In this document: positions 50,091 through 59,595 of the stretch, one piece after another
Layout: each line of letters begins with the position of its first letter
Numbering within the stretch: position 1 is the stretch's first letter
From: CAWCKS01 sp963796195
GTDB taxonomy: Bacteria > Pseudomonadota > Alphaproteobacteria > Rhizobiales > Xanthobacteraceae
DNA length: 64,000 bases
Direction of reading: 5' to 3'
NCBI GenBank assembly: GCA_963796195.1
Contig: CAWCKS010000002.1
Coordinates: 248,001-312,000, forward strand
Notes under the pieces: generated by a model
What the model was told of the DNA's origin: nothing
Database searches by the model: none
The model's input: only the letters and a program-made list of their open reading frames with translations
Position numbers and translations under genes: made by a program

Positions 50091-51269
50091 ATGCCGCGCG
50101 CAGCCACAAAGCCCATCGCCGTCGACCCCAGGCACGCCCGCCGCATCTGGCTGACGGCCCAGCGGCTCGAGACGCGCGAGCCGTTCGGCGCGGGTGCGCA
50201 GGCCGTGGCGGACGCCGTCAATCACCTCGGCTATGTGCAGATCGACACCATCAATGTGATCGAGCGCTGCCACCATCACATCCTGTTCACGCGCATTCCG
50301 GCCTACCGGCGCGGCGACCTCGCACAGGCGCAAAGCATCGACAAGAGCGTGTTTGAATACTGGACGCACGCGCTCGCCTATGTGCCGTCGGCCGACTACC
50401 GCTTTTTCATCGAGACGATGCGGGCCTACCAGCGCTCGCCCGGCCGCTGGTTCGCGACCGTGAAGCCCGCCGACCTGCGAAAGGTGATGCGGCTGATCAA
50501 GCGCGACGGCGCGCTGACCTTGCGCGACATCGACGACGACGAGCTGCGCGAGAAGGAACATTTGTGGGCGAGCCGCAAGCCGTCGAAGCGGGCGCTGCAG
50601 TTCGCGTTCCTGATGGGACGGCTCGCGATCACCGCGCGCGAGGGCATGCTGAAGAGTTTTGAGCTGACCGAGCGCCATTTCGGCTGGGACGCGCCGCCAC
50701 CGGCGGCGAGCGCGGCCGAGGTCACCGCCTACCGGCTCGACCGCGCTTTGCGCTCGCAAGGCATCGTCAGCCTCGATTCGATCTGTCATCTCGACGCACC
50801 GCGCAAGGCGGCGGTCGCCGCGCTGATCAAGCAGCGCATGCGCCGGGGAGAGCTGGTCGAGGTTGTTCTCGACGGCGCCGGCAAGCAGCAGCACTGGGCG
50901 CAGCCGCAGGCGCTGGAGAACGGCGCAGATGTCGACGGCGAACTCGTGCACATCCTGTCGCCGTTCGATCCGCTCGTCATCCAGCGCAAGCGGACAAAAC
51001 TGTTCTTCGGCTACGAGCATCGCTTCGAGGCTTATGTGCCGAAGCAGAAGCGCGTGCTCGGCTATTTCGCGCTGCCGGTCGTGGTCGGCGACGAGATCGT
51101 CGCGGCGCTCGATCTGAAGACCGACCGGCAGAACAGGAAGCTTCTGGTGCAGCAATGGAGCTGGGTTGGGGCGGCGGCCAAGCGGGGCAACGCTGGCGCA
51201 CGCAGGGAGCTGAAGCGCAAGATCGAGGACGAACTGCACCGCTTCGAGCGGTTTCAGCTGGGGGAGTGA
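50091..51269 (+). CDS. YcaQ-type winged-helix DNA glycosylase
   Basis: 392 residues matching the HTH_42/YcaQ family. The N-terminus has ARRIWLTAQRLETREPFG and the catalytic-type QxQ/QID motif as VQIDTI near residue 47, then VFEYWTHALAYVP. YcaQ in E. coli unhooks interstrand crosslinks by removing alkylated bases; the role here is by homology only. ATG at 50091 follows a repeat element (copy 2). Confidence 0.87.
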   Translation: MPRAATKPIAVDPRHARRIWLTAQRLETREPFGAGAQAVADAVNHLGYVQIDTINVIERCHHHILFTRIPAYRRGDLAQAQSIDKSVFEYWTHALAYVPSADYRFFIETMRAYQRSPGRWFATVKPADLRKVMRLIKRDGALTLRDIDDDELREKEHLWASRKPSKRALQFAFLMGRLAITAREGMLKSFELTERHFGWDAPPPAASAAEVTAYRLDRALRSQGIVSLDSICHLDAPRKAAVAALIKQRMRRGELVEVVLDGAGKQQHWAQPQALENGADVDGELVHILSPFDPLVIQRKRTKLFFGYEHRFEAYVPKQKRVLGYFALPVVVGDEIVAALDLKTDRQNRKLLVQQWSWVGAAAKRGNAGARRELKRKIEDELHRFERFQLGE

Positions 51270-51273
51270 GGAT

Positions 51274-51419
51274 TGGTCGTCCCCGCGCAGGCGGGGACCC
51301 ATAGCCTCTGTAGCTGATTGCGTCGGCGTGGCATCAGCAGCTGCACAAAGCGCCGGACCACGGTCCGTCGTCTCACTTCTGCTGCGGCGTATGGGTCCCC
51401 GCCTGCGCGGGGACGACGG
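51274..51419. repeat. Polar two-hairpin element, copy 3
   Basis: Begins TGGTCGTCCCCGCGCAGGCG and ends TGCGCGGGGACGACG; the tip is GCAG/CTGC instead of GAAA/TTTC. It fills most of a 389-bp gap between the YcaQ-type gene and the next small gene, a gap that also contains the unit at 51513-51545. Confidence 0.85.
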
Positions 51420-51512
51420 TTTACTTCGCCGCCCCCTTAACCCTTCCTTTGCCATGAGTGGTGCGCGCGACATCGCGCCGCCCTGTGCGGCAACGTGAGG
51501 ATCAACGCAATA

Positions 51513-51545
51513 AGCGAGCAAAGCGACGCCGTCCTTCGGACGGCT
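51513..51545. repeat. GCGAGCAAAGCGACGCCGTCC unit, second copy
   Basis: GCGAGCAAAGCGACGCCGTCC then TTCGGACGGCT, matching 22731-22763 except at two or three bases. The rest of the gap shows no gene. Confidence 0.7.
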
Positions 51546-51658
51546 AGGGCGTTGCGTCTCAAAGGATGCAGAACTTTACCTTCTTTTGCGACGGTTCCTT
51601 AAACATCTCCGACCATGCTCGGGAACTCAGTGCCGACCAGCGTTGTTGGAGACGCGTC

Positions 51659-51871
51659 ATGGCGAATAAGTCCGAATTCGTCGATACCATCAGCCAGGCG
51701 ACGCGGCAGCGCTGGCGCCGCCCGGAAAAGAGTGTCAACGAAGCGCCCGTGGTCGAACAGCGATCCAAGCTCTCGCATTGGCCGCCAACGGGCATCATCG
51801 AGTGGCGGCTGGAGACCTTCACGCCGTGGCGGATCAAGGCCTGGCACGAGCGCCTTTGGGGCAGCAAGTAG
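51659..51871 (+). CDS. Small uncharacterised protein
   Basis: 70 residues starting MANKSEFVDTISQATRQRWR. Trp-rich (HWPP, IEWRLETFTPW, WHERLW) and basic. The ATG at 51659 was chosen because the longer frame (from 51566) has no similarity pattern or clear ribosome-binding site. No known family; may be a real small gene of the genus. Confidence 0.5.
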   Translation: MANKSEFVDTISQATRQRWRRPEKSVNEAPVVEQRSKLSHWPPTGIIEWRLETFTPWRIKAWHERLWGSK

Positions 51872-51933
51872 CGGAGCCGCTAAAGCGCGATGAGATTTGA
51901 TTGAACCATCATCGCGCTTCAGACTTCTTGATT

Positions 51934-51980
51934 GCGCATGATCTTTTCGAAAAACCGCTTCGCACTTTTTCGGATCATGC
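51934..51980. repeat. GCATGATC/CGGAAAAGTGG-type palindromic repeat
   Basis: GCGCATGATC, TTTTCGAAAAACCG, then CACTTTTTCGGATCATGC. It lies between the small protein gene and the convergent NTF2-like gene. Confidence 0.78.
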
Positions 51981-51985
51981 TTTAG

Positions 51986-52431
51986 CTATCCCACCTTCTC
52001 GCGTACCTTCACAAAACTGACGCCGACGTCGCGGCGCTTGAAGCGCCAGCCCTCGGCCGTGCGCACGAACTGATCGCGATATTCGCCGACGATCCGGGTA
52101 CATCCGACGGCGCCGAGCGACGACCCGCCTCGCCGTCGTGGCGATAGAGCGTCACGTAGACCACGCCAGTCGCGTTGTTCTCGTCGATCACATCGATCAG
52201 CAGATTGCAGCAGACGTGGCGCGAAATGCGCCCTGCGTTGTCCTGGCGCCGGTTGAAGGCTGCGTCGATCTCGGCGCGGCCGTTGCGCACGATCTTGCCT
52301 GAGGCCCATACGCCGTCCTCGGCAAACAGGCTCGAGATTTTCGCGGCCTCACCATGATCGATGAAGTGGCAGTATTCGGTGACAAGCCGCTCGCAGGCGC
52401 GCTCGATCAGCATTTTTTGCACGTCATCCAT
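51986..52431 (-). CDS. Nuclear transport factor 2 family protein (SnoaL-like; frame broken once)
   Basis: About 148 codons. The N-terminal helices (RACERLVTEYCHFIDHGE, then ISSLFAEDGVWASG) and the beta-sheet (INVIDENNATGVVYVTLY-type) are SnoaL/NTF2-like. The closing strand (RTAEGWRFKRRDVGVSFVKV) is in another frame, with the break near 52115. The start is ATG 52431. It is near an SDR gene on the same strand, which suggests a shared small-molecule pathway, but no substrate can be named. Confidence 0.82.
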
Positions 52432-52468
52432 TGTTTGTTCAGCTCCCCGCCTTCGCGCCTTGTTGATT

Positions 52469-52542
52469 GAGCATGATCTCCGCGCAAACGCTTCGCGTTT
52501 GTCGCGAGGGAAAACCGGTATCCACTTTTCCGGATCATGCTC
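52469..52542. repeat. GCATGATC/CGGAAAAGTGG-type palindromic repeat, expanded copy
   Basis: GAGCATGATC...GGATCATGCTC with a longer centre holding GCAAACG-CTTC-GCGTTTG and GGGAAAACCGG. The 3' end overlaps the last codons of the SDR gene at 52535. Confidence 0.75.
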
Positions 52543-53245
52543 GATTTGCCTCGGGCGCGAACAGATCGATCTCTCGTTTGTTCCAGAACACCTTTCCGCT
52601 CGGTCCGCCAGCTGGCAACGTCGCAAGCCACAGCGCACCCGGATAGACCGCTTCCGGCTCCTGCAGGTTGTCGCCCCTCATCATGCCGCTCCTGGTCGGC
52701 CCCGGAATCATGCCGTTGACGAGGATGTCGACGCCGGTGACCTCGGCGGCGGTGACGCGAGTCAGCGCCAGCATTCCGGCCTTGGCGGAAGCATAGGCGG
52801 CAAAGCCGCGGGCGCGCTGACCCGCGTGACGCGACAGCGTGTTGATGATGCGGCCAAAGCCCTGCTGGCGCATCACCGGCAACGCGGCGCGCGTGCCGTA
52901 GTAAGCGCCGAACAGGTGGACGCGGATATAGCGCTCGAACATGTCATCGTCGATCTGCTCGATCGGCTTCGCGCCGCCAAGCCCGGCATTGTTGAACAGC
53001 ACGTCGACGCGGCCAGCGCCTTTCTGCGCGAAGGCAATCATGCGCCTGACGTCATCGTCGCTGGAGACATCGACGGTGAGTGTCGCGATTTGATCCGAGG
53101 CGATCGCGCGTAGGCCGGTCTCGTTGACATCGGTCGCAACGACGCGGGCGCCATCGCGGGCAAAGCCGAGCGCTAGCGCGCGCCCGATACCGCTGGCTGC
53201 GCCGGTAATGACAACAGTCTTGCCTTCGATTGCCGTTGCGGCCAT
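52535..53245 (-). CDS. SDR family oxidoreductase
   Basis: 236 residues, classical short-chain dehydrogenase. TGAASGIG at residues 14-21, NNAG at 85-88, the Ser in NTLSRH, and Y151-x-x-x-K155 (YASAK). The ATD segment at residues 37-39 suggests NAD preference. The start 53245 is chosen because the longer frame overlaps the uspA-like region. It sits upstream of the NTF2-like gene on the same strand, about 100 bp apart. Confidence 0.85.
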   Translation of the reverse strand: MAATAIEGKTVVITGAASGIGRALALGFARDGARVVATDVNETGLRAIASDQIATLTVDVSSDDDVRRMIAFAQKGAGRVDVLFNNAGLGGAKPIEQIDDDMFERYIRVHLFGAYYGTRAALPVMRQQGFGRIINTLSRHAGQRARGFAAYASAKAGMLALTRVTAAEVTGVDILVNGMIPGPTRSGMMRGDNLQEPEAVYPGALWLATLPAGGPSGKVFWNKREIDLFAPEANRA

Positions 53246-53364
53246 CCCCACGCTCGATCCCCCGTCTCGACTGCCCGTCGTTGCAGGCGATGCTGGCGGA
53301 GCTGTGACACGGGCGCCAGCCGACGTCACGCAACGTTGCGTTGCGGGGAAGGAAGAGCTTGCGC

Positions 53365-53796
53365 CTACGGGACCACGGCGACGGCGCAGTGGGCGTGGGC
53401 GACGACCTTTTCCGAGACGCTGCCGAGCAACAGCCGCGACAGGCCGCCGAGCCCCCGGCGGCCGACGACAATGAGGTCGGCGCGCTCCTCCTGCGCGATC
53501 TTCAGCGTCGCGTTGGCGGGATCGCCCGACATCGACAGCGTCTTGATCTCGGTGACGCCGTGACGTTTACCGCGGGCGATAGCATCATCGAGGATGCGCC
53601 TGACCAGCGTATCGATCGCGGTGCCGAGGTCGTGATCTTCCTGCGCGAGCTCGCGCAGCTCGGCAGGCGACAGCGCGGTGGAGATCGTCAGCGCGATCAA
53701 CTCGCCGTCCCAGGCTTTCGCCATGGTCGCGGCGAAATCGACCGCGCGCGCGGCTGCTTTCGAGCCATCGGTTGCAACCAACACGCGCTTATCCAT
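53365..53796 (-). CDS. Universal stress protein (UspA family)
   Basis: 143 residues. It opens MDKRVLVATDGSKAA and has the ATP-binding loop VVGRRGLGGLSRLLLGSVSEKV near the end, close to the G-2x-G-9x-G-(S/T) pattern. USP proteins respond to many stresses. Single gene on the minus strand. Confidence 0.92.
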   Translation of the reverse strand: MDKRVLVATDGSKAAARAVDFAATMAKAWDGELIALTISTALSPAELRELAQEDHDLGTAIDTLVRRILDDAIARGKRHGVTEIKTLSMSGDPANATLKIAQEERADLIVVGRRGLGGLSRLLLGSVSEKVVAHAHCAVAVVP

Positions 53797-53812
53797 GGTG
53801 GCCTCGTTATTT

Positions 53813-53862
53813 GAGCAAGGCCTTATTCGGAAAACCGGTACCCACTTTTCCGGACCATGCTC
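53813..53862. repeat. GCATGATC/CGGAAAAGTGG-type palindromic repeat, partial copy
   Basis: GAGCAAGG...TTCGGAAAACCGGTACCC, ACTTTTCCGGACCATGCTC. The left arm is degenerate. It lies between uspA-like and cytochrome c genes. Confidence 0.7.
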
Positions 53863-53864
53863 GA

Positions 53865-54215
53865 TTAAAGCTTCAAACTCATGATGTAGGCAGCGAGATC
53901 ATCGATGTCCTGCTTCTTCAGGATGAAGTTCGGCATCGGCTCGTGGCTGCTCTGCAGAAAAACCCTGATCGCCAGCGGCGTGGTCGATTTCATCGCGGCG
54001 ATGGCCGTAAAGGCCGGCGCGCGGTGGTCGAGCGGAATGGCGAATTTTTCCACCGCGTGGCAGCTCGAACACCACGCTTGCGCCAGCGTGTGTCCGCGCG
54101 ACGCGGCCTCCTCGCCCGGCGCCGCGCCCGACGCGGCATGAAGGCGCATCAACAAGAGCGCGGCGATGCAAAATACGACGACGATCAAGCCGCGCGCCCA
54201 CCAGCTTCTGAGCAT
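53865..54215 (-). CDS. Monoheme c-type cytochrome, membrane-anchored or exported
   Basis: 116 residues. An N-terminal hydrophobic segment (GLIVVVFCIAALLLMRLHA) is followed by one heme motif, CSSCH, at about residues 49-53, and a candidate axial Met in EPMPNFIL near 93. The fold is a small class I cytochrome c; redox partner unknown. It would need the ccm genes in this window for maturation. Confidence 0.88.
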   Translation of the reverse strand: MLRSWWARGLIVVVFCIAALLLMRLHAASGAAPGEEAASRGHTLAQAWCSSCHAVEKFAIPLDHRAPAFTAIAAMKSTTPLAIRVFLQSSHEPMPNFILKKQDIDDLAAYIMSLKL

Positions 54216-54278
54216 AATCTCTCCTGCTTGTCAGCCGGACGAGGTTAGCTCAGCCGCGCAGGCCGCCCTTGATTTGCG

Positions 54279-55680
54279 TCAAGAGAGCCGCCGCGTCAGC
54301 ACCGCAAAGCGCGTGACCAGCATCACCGCGTACACCGCGGTGCCGAGCGACAGCCCGATCCAGACCCCGACCGCGCCGAGGCTGGTCGCGAAGCCAAGCA
54401 GGCAGGAAGCGGCAAAGCCGATCACCCAGTAGCCGATCGCCGACATCAGCATGGGGATGCGCGTGTCGCTCATGCCGCGCAAGCTGCCCGCGGCAACGGT
54501 CTGGATGCCATCGGCGATAAAGAAGGTCGCGCCGACCAGGATCAGCGCCGCCGTCAGCGTGTAGGCATCGCTCGCCGCACCACCGCCGAGGAACAGCACG
54601 GCGACCTCGTCGCGCGTCATACAGCACGATCGCCGTCATCACGGTCATGAAGATGACGCCGAGCACGAGCGCGGCAACGCCGGCGCGACGCACCGCCGAA
54701 GGTTCCCCGCGGCCGATCGCATGACCGACGCGCACCGTGGCGGCCATGCCGATACCGAACGGCACCATGAACAGCACGGCGGCGACATTCAGCGCGATCT
54801 GGTGCGCAGTGACAGCCACCGGGCTGATCAGGCCCATCAACAGCGCCGCGCTGCCGAACATGCCGTATTCCAGCGCGAATGCGATCGAGATCGGTGCGCC
54901 GATCGTGACGAGCTCGCGCAACAGGACCCAGTCGGCGCGGAAGACGTGGCCGAACACGCGGAATTTCCTGAACGGCCGCATCGCATGCACCGCCACCACC
55001 GAGGCGATGCACATCGCCCAGTTGACGATCGCCGTGCCAAGGCCGGCGCCGAACAATTCGAGCCGTGGCAGACCGAAGGCGCCGTAGATCAGCGCGTAAG
55101 CGGTGAGAGCGTTCAACGGGATCGCCGCAAGCATGATCCACAGACCGGGCTCCGGTCGGTTGACCGAACCCATGAAGCCACGGATCGCGATCGCCCAGAG
55201 CCCGGGCAGGACGGCAAGTGCCATGCCCCTCAGATAGTGGCTCGCGAGCTCGGCCGACGCCGGCGTCTGGCCGAGCGCGAGCAGCACCTTCTTGCCGAAC
55301 AGCTGGAACACGGCGATCGGCACGCCGACGAAGAACGCACCCCACAGGCCGACGCGCAAGGCGCGCCGCAGCCGGTGCGGGTCACGTGCGCCGAACGCTT
55401 GCGCAGCGAGCGGTGCTACCGCCGAGACGAGCCCCATGCCGATGACAAAGCTCATGAACGAGACGGTCTGCCCAAGCGCAGCCGCGGCAACCGCGTCGGT
55501 GCCGAGCCGGCCGATCAGCGCGAGGTCGGTCGTCATCATCGCGATCTGGGCGAGCTGCGTCAGCGCGAGCGGGATCGCGAGCTTCAGCGTCTCCGCGAAC
55601 TCGGTCCCGATCAGGCCGCGAGGGGCGTCGTCCCGGTCCGCGCGCGCGGGCCGGCCGTCGACGCGATCAAACGATGTCAT
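54279..55680 (-). CDS. MATE family efflux transporter (NorM-like; frame broken once)
   Basis: About 466 codons with twelve hydrophobic segments in two bundles. The N-terminal half (LKLAIPLALTQLAQIAMMTT, then DLALIGRLGTDAVAAAALG) is in one frame and the last quarter (ADGIQTVAAGSLRGMSDTRI, then GLSLGTAVYAVML) in another, with the break near 54620. The span is 1402 nt, one over 467 codons. MATE pumps exchange organic cations with sodium or protons; the substrate is unknown. It ends at 54279. Confidence 0.9.
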
Positions 55681-55865
55681 TGCAGGTATCTTGGCAAATC
55701 CTGGCGGGCGCTTATGCCAGAAAACGTCAGCACATGCGAGACGACCGCGCTACGATGACCCGAGCTGTGGCGCAGCTTTGTTGCGATCAAGCCGCGTGCC
55801 TTGAAACATCCTGAACCGATGCTACTGTCCGCGCGCCTCTCGCACAGCAATGACACGCGGAAAAA

Positions 55866-57033
55866 ATGACCATCAAGAATCGCGCTTTCATCGTCGGCGC
55901 CTATGAGCATCCGACCCGCCACGCGCCCGACAAGTCGCTGACCCAGCTGCACGCCGAATGCGCGATTGGCGCGATCGCCGACGCCGGGCTCTCGAAGAAC
56001 GACATCGACGCCTACTATTTTGCCGGCGACGCCTCGGGCCTCTCGGCAATGTCGCTGGTCGATTACATGAACTTGAGGGTGCGTCACGTCGACTGCACCG
56101 AGACCGGCGGCACGTCCTACCTGATCCATGTCTCGCACGCAGCGCAGGCAATCGCGGCGGGCAAATGCAACGCGGCGCTGATCACGCTCGCGGGGAAGCC
56201 GCGCTCGGAAGGCTCCAGCGGCGCGGTGCCGCGCGCCACCGCCGACGCGTCGCCCGAGGCGCAGTGGGAAGCACCGTTCTCTGCGACCACCGTCAACCTC
56301 TACGCGCTGTGCGCGCAGCGCCACATGCATCAATTCGGCACCACGCCCGAGCAGCTCGCCTGGGTCAAGGTCGCAGCCTCGCATCACGCGCAGTACAATC
56401 CGAACGCGATGCTGAAGAACGTGGTGACGGTCGAGGATGTGGTGAGCTCGCCTTTGGTGTCGTCGCCACTGCACCGGCTCGACTGCTGCGTGGTGAGCGA
56501 CGGCGGCGGCGCGCTGATCGTGGCGCGGCCGGAGATCGCCAGAATCGCTGAAACGGCCGCGCGTCGCCGTGCTCGGCGCCGGCGAAGCGATCAAGGGCCA
56601 GAACGGCGGCGAGATCGACCTGATGACCTCGGGCGCTGCGATCGCCGGCCCGATCGCGTTTGCGGAGGCCGGCGTGACGCCAGCCGACATCAAATACGCC
56701 TCGATCTATGACTTCTTCACCATCACGGTCGTGATGCAGCTCGAAGATCTCGGCTTCTGCAGGAAGGGCGAGGGCGGCAGGTTCGTCGCCGACGGCAATC
56801 TGATCGCTGGCACCGGCAAGCTGCCGTTCAACACCGACGGCGGCGGCTTGTGCAACAACCATCCCTCGAACCGCGGCGGCATGACGAAAATCATCGAGGC
56901 GGTGCGGCAGCTGCGCGGCGAGGCGCATCCGAAGGTTCAAGTGCCGAACTGCAACCTCGCGCTGGCGCAGGGCACCGGCGGGCGGCTCGGCAGCCGCCAC
57001 GGCAGCGCGACGCTGATCATGGAACGGCAGTGA
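55866..57033 (+). CDS. Thiolase family protein (SCP-x/acetyl-CoA acetyltransferase-like; frame broken once)
   Basis: About 388 codons. The N-terminal half (MTIKNRAFIVGAYEHPTR, ETGGTSYLIHVSHAAQAIAA) and the C-terminal half (DFFTITVVMQLEDLGFC, GGLCNNHPSNRGGMTKIIEA) match the lipid-transfer-protein-type thiolases that lack the canonical active Cys but keep a C-terminal His or Cys. The break is near 56560 and the span is 1168 nt, one over 389 codons. It precedes a DUF35 gene 16 bp away; such pairs often act together in CoA-thioester or sterol side-chain degradation. Confidence 0.88.
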
Positions 57034-57049
57034 GTTCTGGGAGACGATC

Positions 57050-57437
57050 ATGAGCGCAAAGATTCCCTCACCCGCCGTGACCACCGAGACCGCAGCGTTC
57101 TGGAGCAAGGCCAATGACGGCGTGCTCGGCGTGCCGCAATGCCAGGCATGCGGCAAATTCCACTGGTATCCCGCGCGCAAACTGTCCGTTCTGCACGAGC
57201 GACAAGATCGAGCTGAAGCCCGCAAAAGGATCAGGCACGATCTACAGCTTCAGCGTCTCGCGCCGCGGCAAGGATGATTCCTACGTCATCGCCTACGTCA
57301 CGCTCGACGAGGGCGTGACCATGATGACCAACATCGTCAACGCGGACGCCAAGGCCTTGAAGATCGGCCAGAAGGTGCGCGTCGCGTTCGTGTCGTCCGC
57401 GGACGGCCAGAAGGTGCCGATGTTCGAGGTGGGGTGA
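57050..57437 (+). CDS. Zn-ribbon domain-containing OB-fold protein (DUF35; frame broken once)
   Basis: About 128 codons. The zinc ribbon starts with PQCQACGKFHWYPARK and continues in the next frame with CPFCTSDKIELKPAKG, giving the usual CxxC...CxxC; the break is near 57180. The OB fold (TIYSFSVSRRG, IAYVTLDEGVTMMTNIV) is intact. DUF35 proteins bind acyl-CoA and pair with thiolases; here the partner is the gene directly upstream. Confidence 0.88.
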
Positions 57438-57443
57438 GATCGT

Positions 57444-57581
57444 GGTCGTCCCCGCGAAAGCGGGGACCCATAACCCCTGTGTTCGTTTTCGCCCGCGACC
57501 CGACAAGCCTTGTTGAGCAACAGAGTTTCGTCGCATCACGGATGCTGCGGCGTATGGGCCCCCGCTTTCGCGGGGGCGACC
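57444..57581. repeat. Polar two-hairpin element, copy 4
   Basis: GGTCGTCCCCGCGAAAGCGGGG, then ACCCATAACCCC, spacer, GATGCTGCGGCGTATGGG and CCCCCGCTTTCGCGGGGGCGACC. It separates two convergent genes. Confidence 0.88.
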
Positions 57582-57592
57582 GAAAACTCCGC

Positions 57593-59467
57593 TTACGCGA
57601 AATCGGTCGGCTTGTTTTGCGTCTGCCAGCTTGCGGCCGGCATCACCGATGCGCCTTGCGCCGTCGGCGCACTCGACGACGTGATCTGCGAGCCGTTCAT
57701 CAGCCACTGCGACAGCATGCCGTTGTCGTTGCGCCAGAGCACGTCGGCATTGCCGTCGCCATCGAAGTCACCGACATCGACCACATGCCAGCTCGCATCG
57801 ACCGACACGGCTGCGCCGTTGAAGGTGACGGCGTCGCCGGAGGTGATGGTCGCGCCATTCATCAGCCAGGCGGCGACCGAGCCGTCGGCGCCGCGCCACA
57901 GAATGTCGGCGTTGCCGTCACCATCGAAGTCGCCGATCCCGGCGATGCTCCACGCGGCACCCGGCGTCACGGTCACGCCGTTCATGGTCAGCGCCTGACC
58001 GGAATTGATGGTCCCGCCATTCATGCTCCATTCGGCGAGCGTGCCGTCGGTGCGCCGCCACAGGATGTCGGCATTGCCGTCGCCGTCGAAGTCACCGATC
58101 CCGCCGACGCTCCAGGACGCATCCGGCGTCACCGCCGTGCCGTTGAAGGTCGGCGTCATGCTCGACAAGATCGTCGCGCCATTCATGCTCCACTCGGCAA
58201 GCGATCCGTCGGTGCGCCGCCACAGCACGTCGCTCATGCCGTCGCCGTTGAAATCACCAACGCCCAGCGCAGACCATGAAGCGTCCGGCATGATGGCGAC
58301 GCCGTTCATTGTCACGCCGCTGCTGTTGACGATGGTCCCGCCGCTCATGGTCCAGTCGACCAGCGAACCGTTGGTATTGCGCCAGAGAATGTCGGCCTGA
58401 TTATCGCCGTTGAAGTCACTGATGCCGACGACACTCGACGTCGCGTCGGGCGTGACCGGATTGCCGTTCGAGGTCAGCAGTGCGCTCGAAATGGCCGAGC
58501 CGTTCATGCTCCAGTCGACCAGCGAACCGTCGGAATTGCGCCACAGCACGTCGGCGTTGCCGTCGCCGTCGAAATCGTTCGGCACGAAGCCATTCGGCGC
58601 GCTGCTGCCCGCCTGCGGCGTGAGCGTCCAGCCCAGCACGTCAAGGACACGGAGATCGGTATCCGACAGCAGATCTGCGTGGCCCTTGCTGCCCCCGCCG
58701 AAGCTGTCGCCGAAGAACGTGCCCCAGTCGCCGGGATCCTGCTTGTTCCAATGGCCCGATGAGTTGATCGCGTTCTCATAAGGCAGGCCCAGCACCGGGT
58801 CGCTGCCGTCGGGCGAAAAGTAGGTGTCGATACCGTCCTGGCCGCCGGTGTAGTCGCGGTTACCCGACGCATCGAAGCGGAACAGATCCATCGGTCCCCA
58901 GCTACTGTTCTGGAAACTGAGGCCGCCGACCCGCCCGAGGCCACCCTCGGAAAGTTCGTGTTCGATCGCGCCGATGGCGTCGTAGCCGCCTTTCGCAGCG
59001 CGGTTGTTCGGGTTGAAATTGTAATTGCTGGAACTGTCGAGCACCAGCTTGTCGTCGATCGTGCTGCCGGCGCCCTCAAGTCCGAGCACGCGCGCTTCGC
59101 CGGCGGCGATCAGGAATTCAGCGCTCCCGGTTGGGTCGTTGGCGTTGGTCGGTGTGGTGGCCGGCAAGGCCGCGACCGCCGCAAGGTCGTCGGCGCTGGT
59201 CGCATGGCTCGTCAGCGCAGCCTTCAGTGTCGCATAATCTTCGGTCTTCGTATTGAAGAAGCTGTTCTCGGCAAGGAAGCCCGTGCCCGACAGATCCTTG
59301 TAGCCGAACGTGACACGGATCGTCACACTGTCGGTGATGTAGCTCTCGAGCTGATGCTCGGCGTAAAGAATCGCCGTGTGGTAGGCGTCGGTGACGCCAC
59401 CGCCGTAGGTATTGATGAACTTGAGGCCGCTGCCGGCCAATGTGATGGTTTGTTGCGGAAAGGACAT
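57593..59467 (-). CDS. Secreted-type metalloprotease with six FG-GAP/VCBS-like repeats
   Basis: 624 residues. N-terminal 320 residues resemble the NF038122-type metalloprotease family: AYHTAILYAEHQLESYITD, and a candidate zinc motif HELSEGGLGR near residue 180, followed by GPMDLFRFDASGNRDYTGG. The C-terminal half is six repeats of about 54 residues, each opening with DFDGDGNADVLWR or a near variant and containing a WSMNG motif, as in calcium-binding FG-GAP/integrin-like blades. No N-terminal signal peptide is visible, so type I secretion is plausible. The start at 59467 (MSFPQQTITLAG) is chosen; upstream frame is basic and low in similarity. Confidence 0.82.
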   Translation of the reverse strand: MSFPQQTITLAGSGLKFINTYGGGVTDAYHTAILYAEHQLESYITDSVTIRVTFGYKDLSGTGFLAENSFFNTKTEDYATLKAALTSHATSADDLAAVAALPATTPTNANDPTGSAEFLIAAGEARVLGLEGAGSTIDDKLVLDSSSNYNFNPNNRAAKGGYDAIGAIEHELSEGGLGRVGGLSFQNSSWGPMDLFRFDASGNRDYTGGQDGIDTYFSPDGSDPVLGLPYENAINSSGHWNKQDPGDWGTFFGDSFGGGSKGHADLLSDTDLRVLDVLGWTLTPQAGSSAPNGFVPNDFDGDGNADVLWRNSDGSLVDWSMNGSAISSALLTSNGNPVTPDATSSVVGISDFNGDNQADILWRNTNGSLVDWTMSGGTIVNSSGVTMNGVAIMPDASWSALGVGDFNGDGMSDVLWRRTDGSLAEWSMNGATILSSMTPTFNGTAVTPDASWSVGGIGDFDGDGNADILWRRTDGTLAEWSMNGGTINSGQALTMNGVTVTPGAAWSIAGIGDFDGDGNADILWRGADGSVAAWLMNGATITSGDAVTFNGAAVSVDASWHVVDVGDFDGDGNADVLWRNDNGMLSQWLMNGSQITSSSAPTAQGASVMPAASWQTQNKPTDFA

Positions 59468-59595
59468 TGGAGTTCTGGACAGTGCGGGTGATGCGACGAC
59501 GCTGTCGGTACGCGCCAGCCTATTGGAGCGCCCATTCGAGTCCAAGCGCCGGCCGGCCGCCGCAAGTTCACGCCTGCGTGTGAGTGGCTTCCGCG

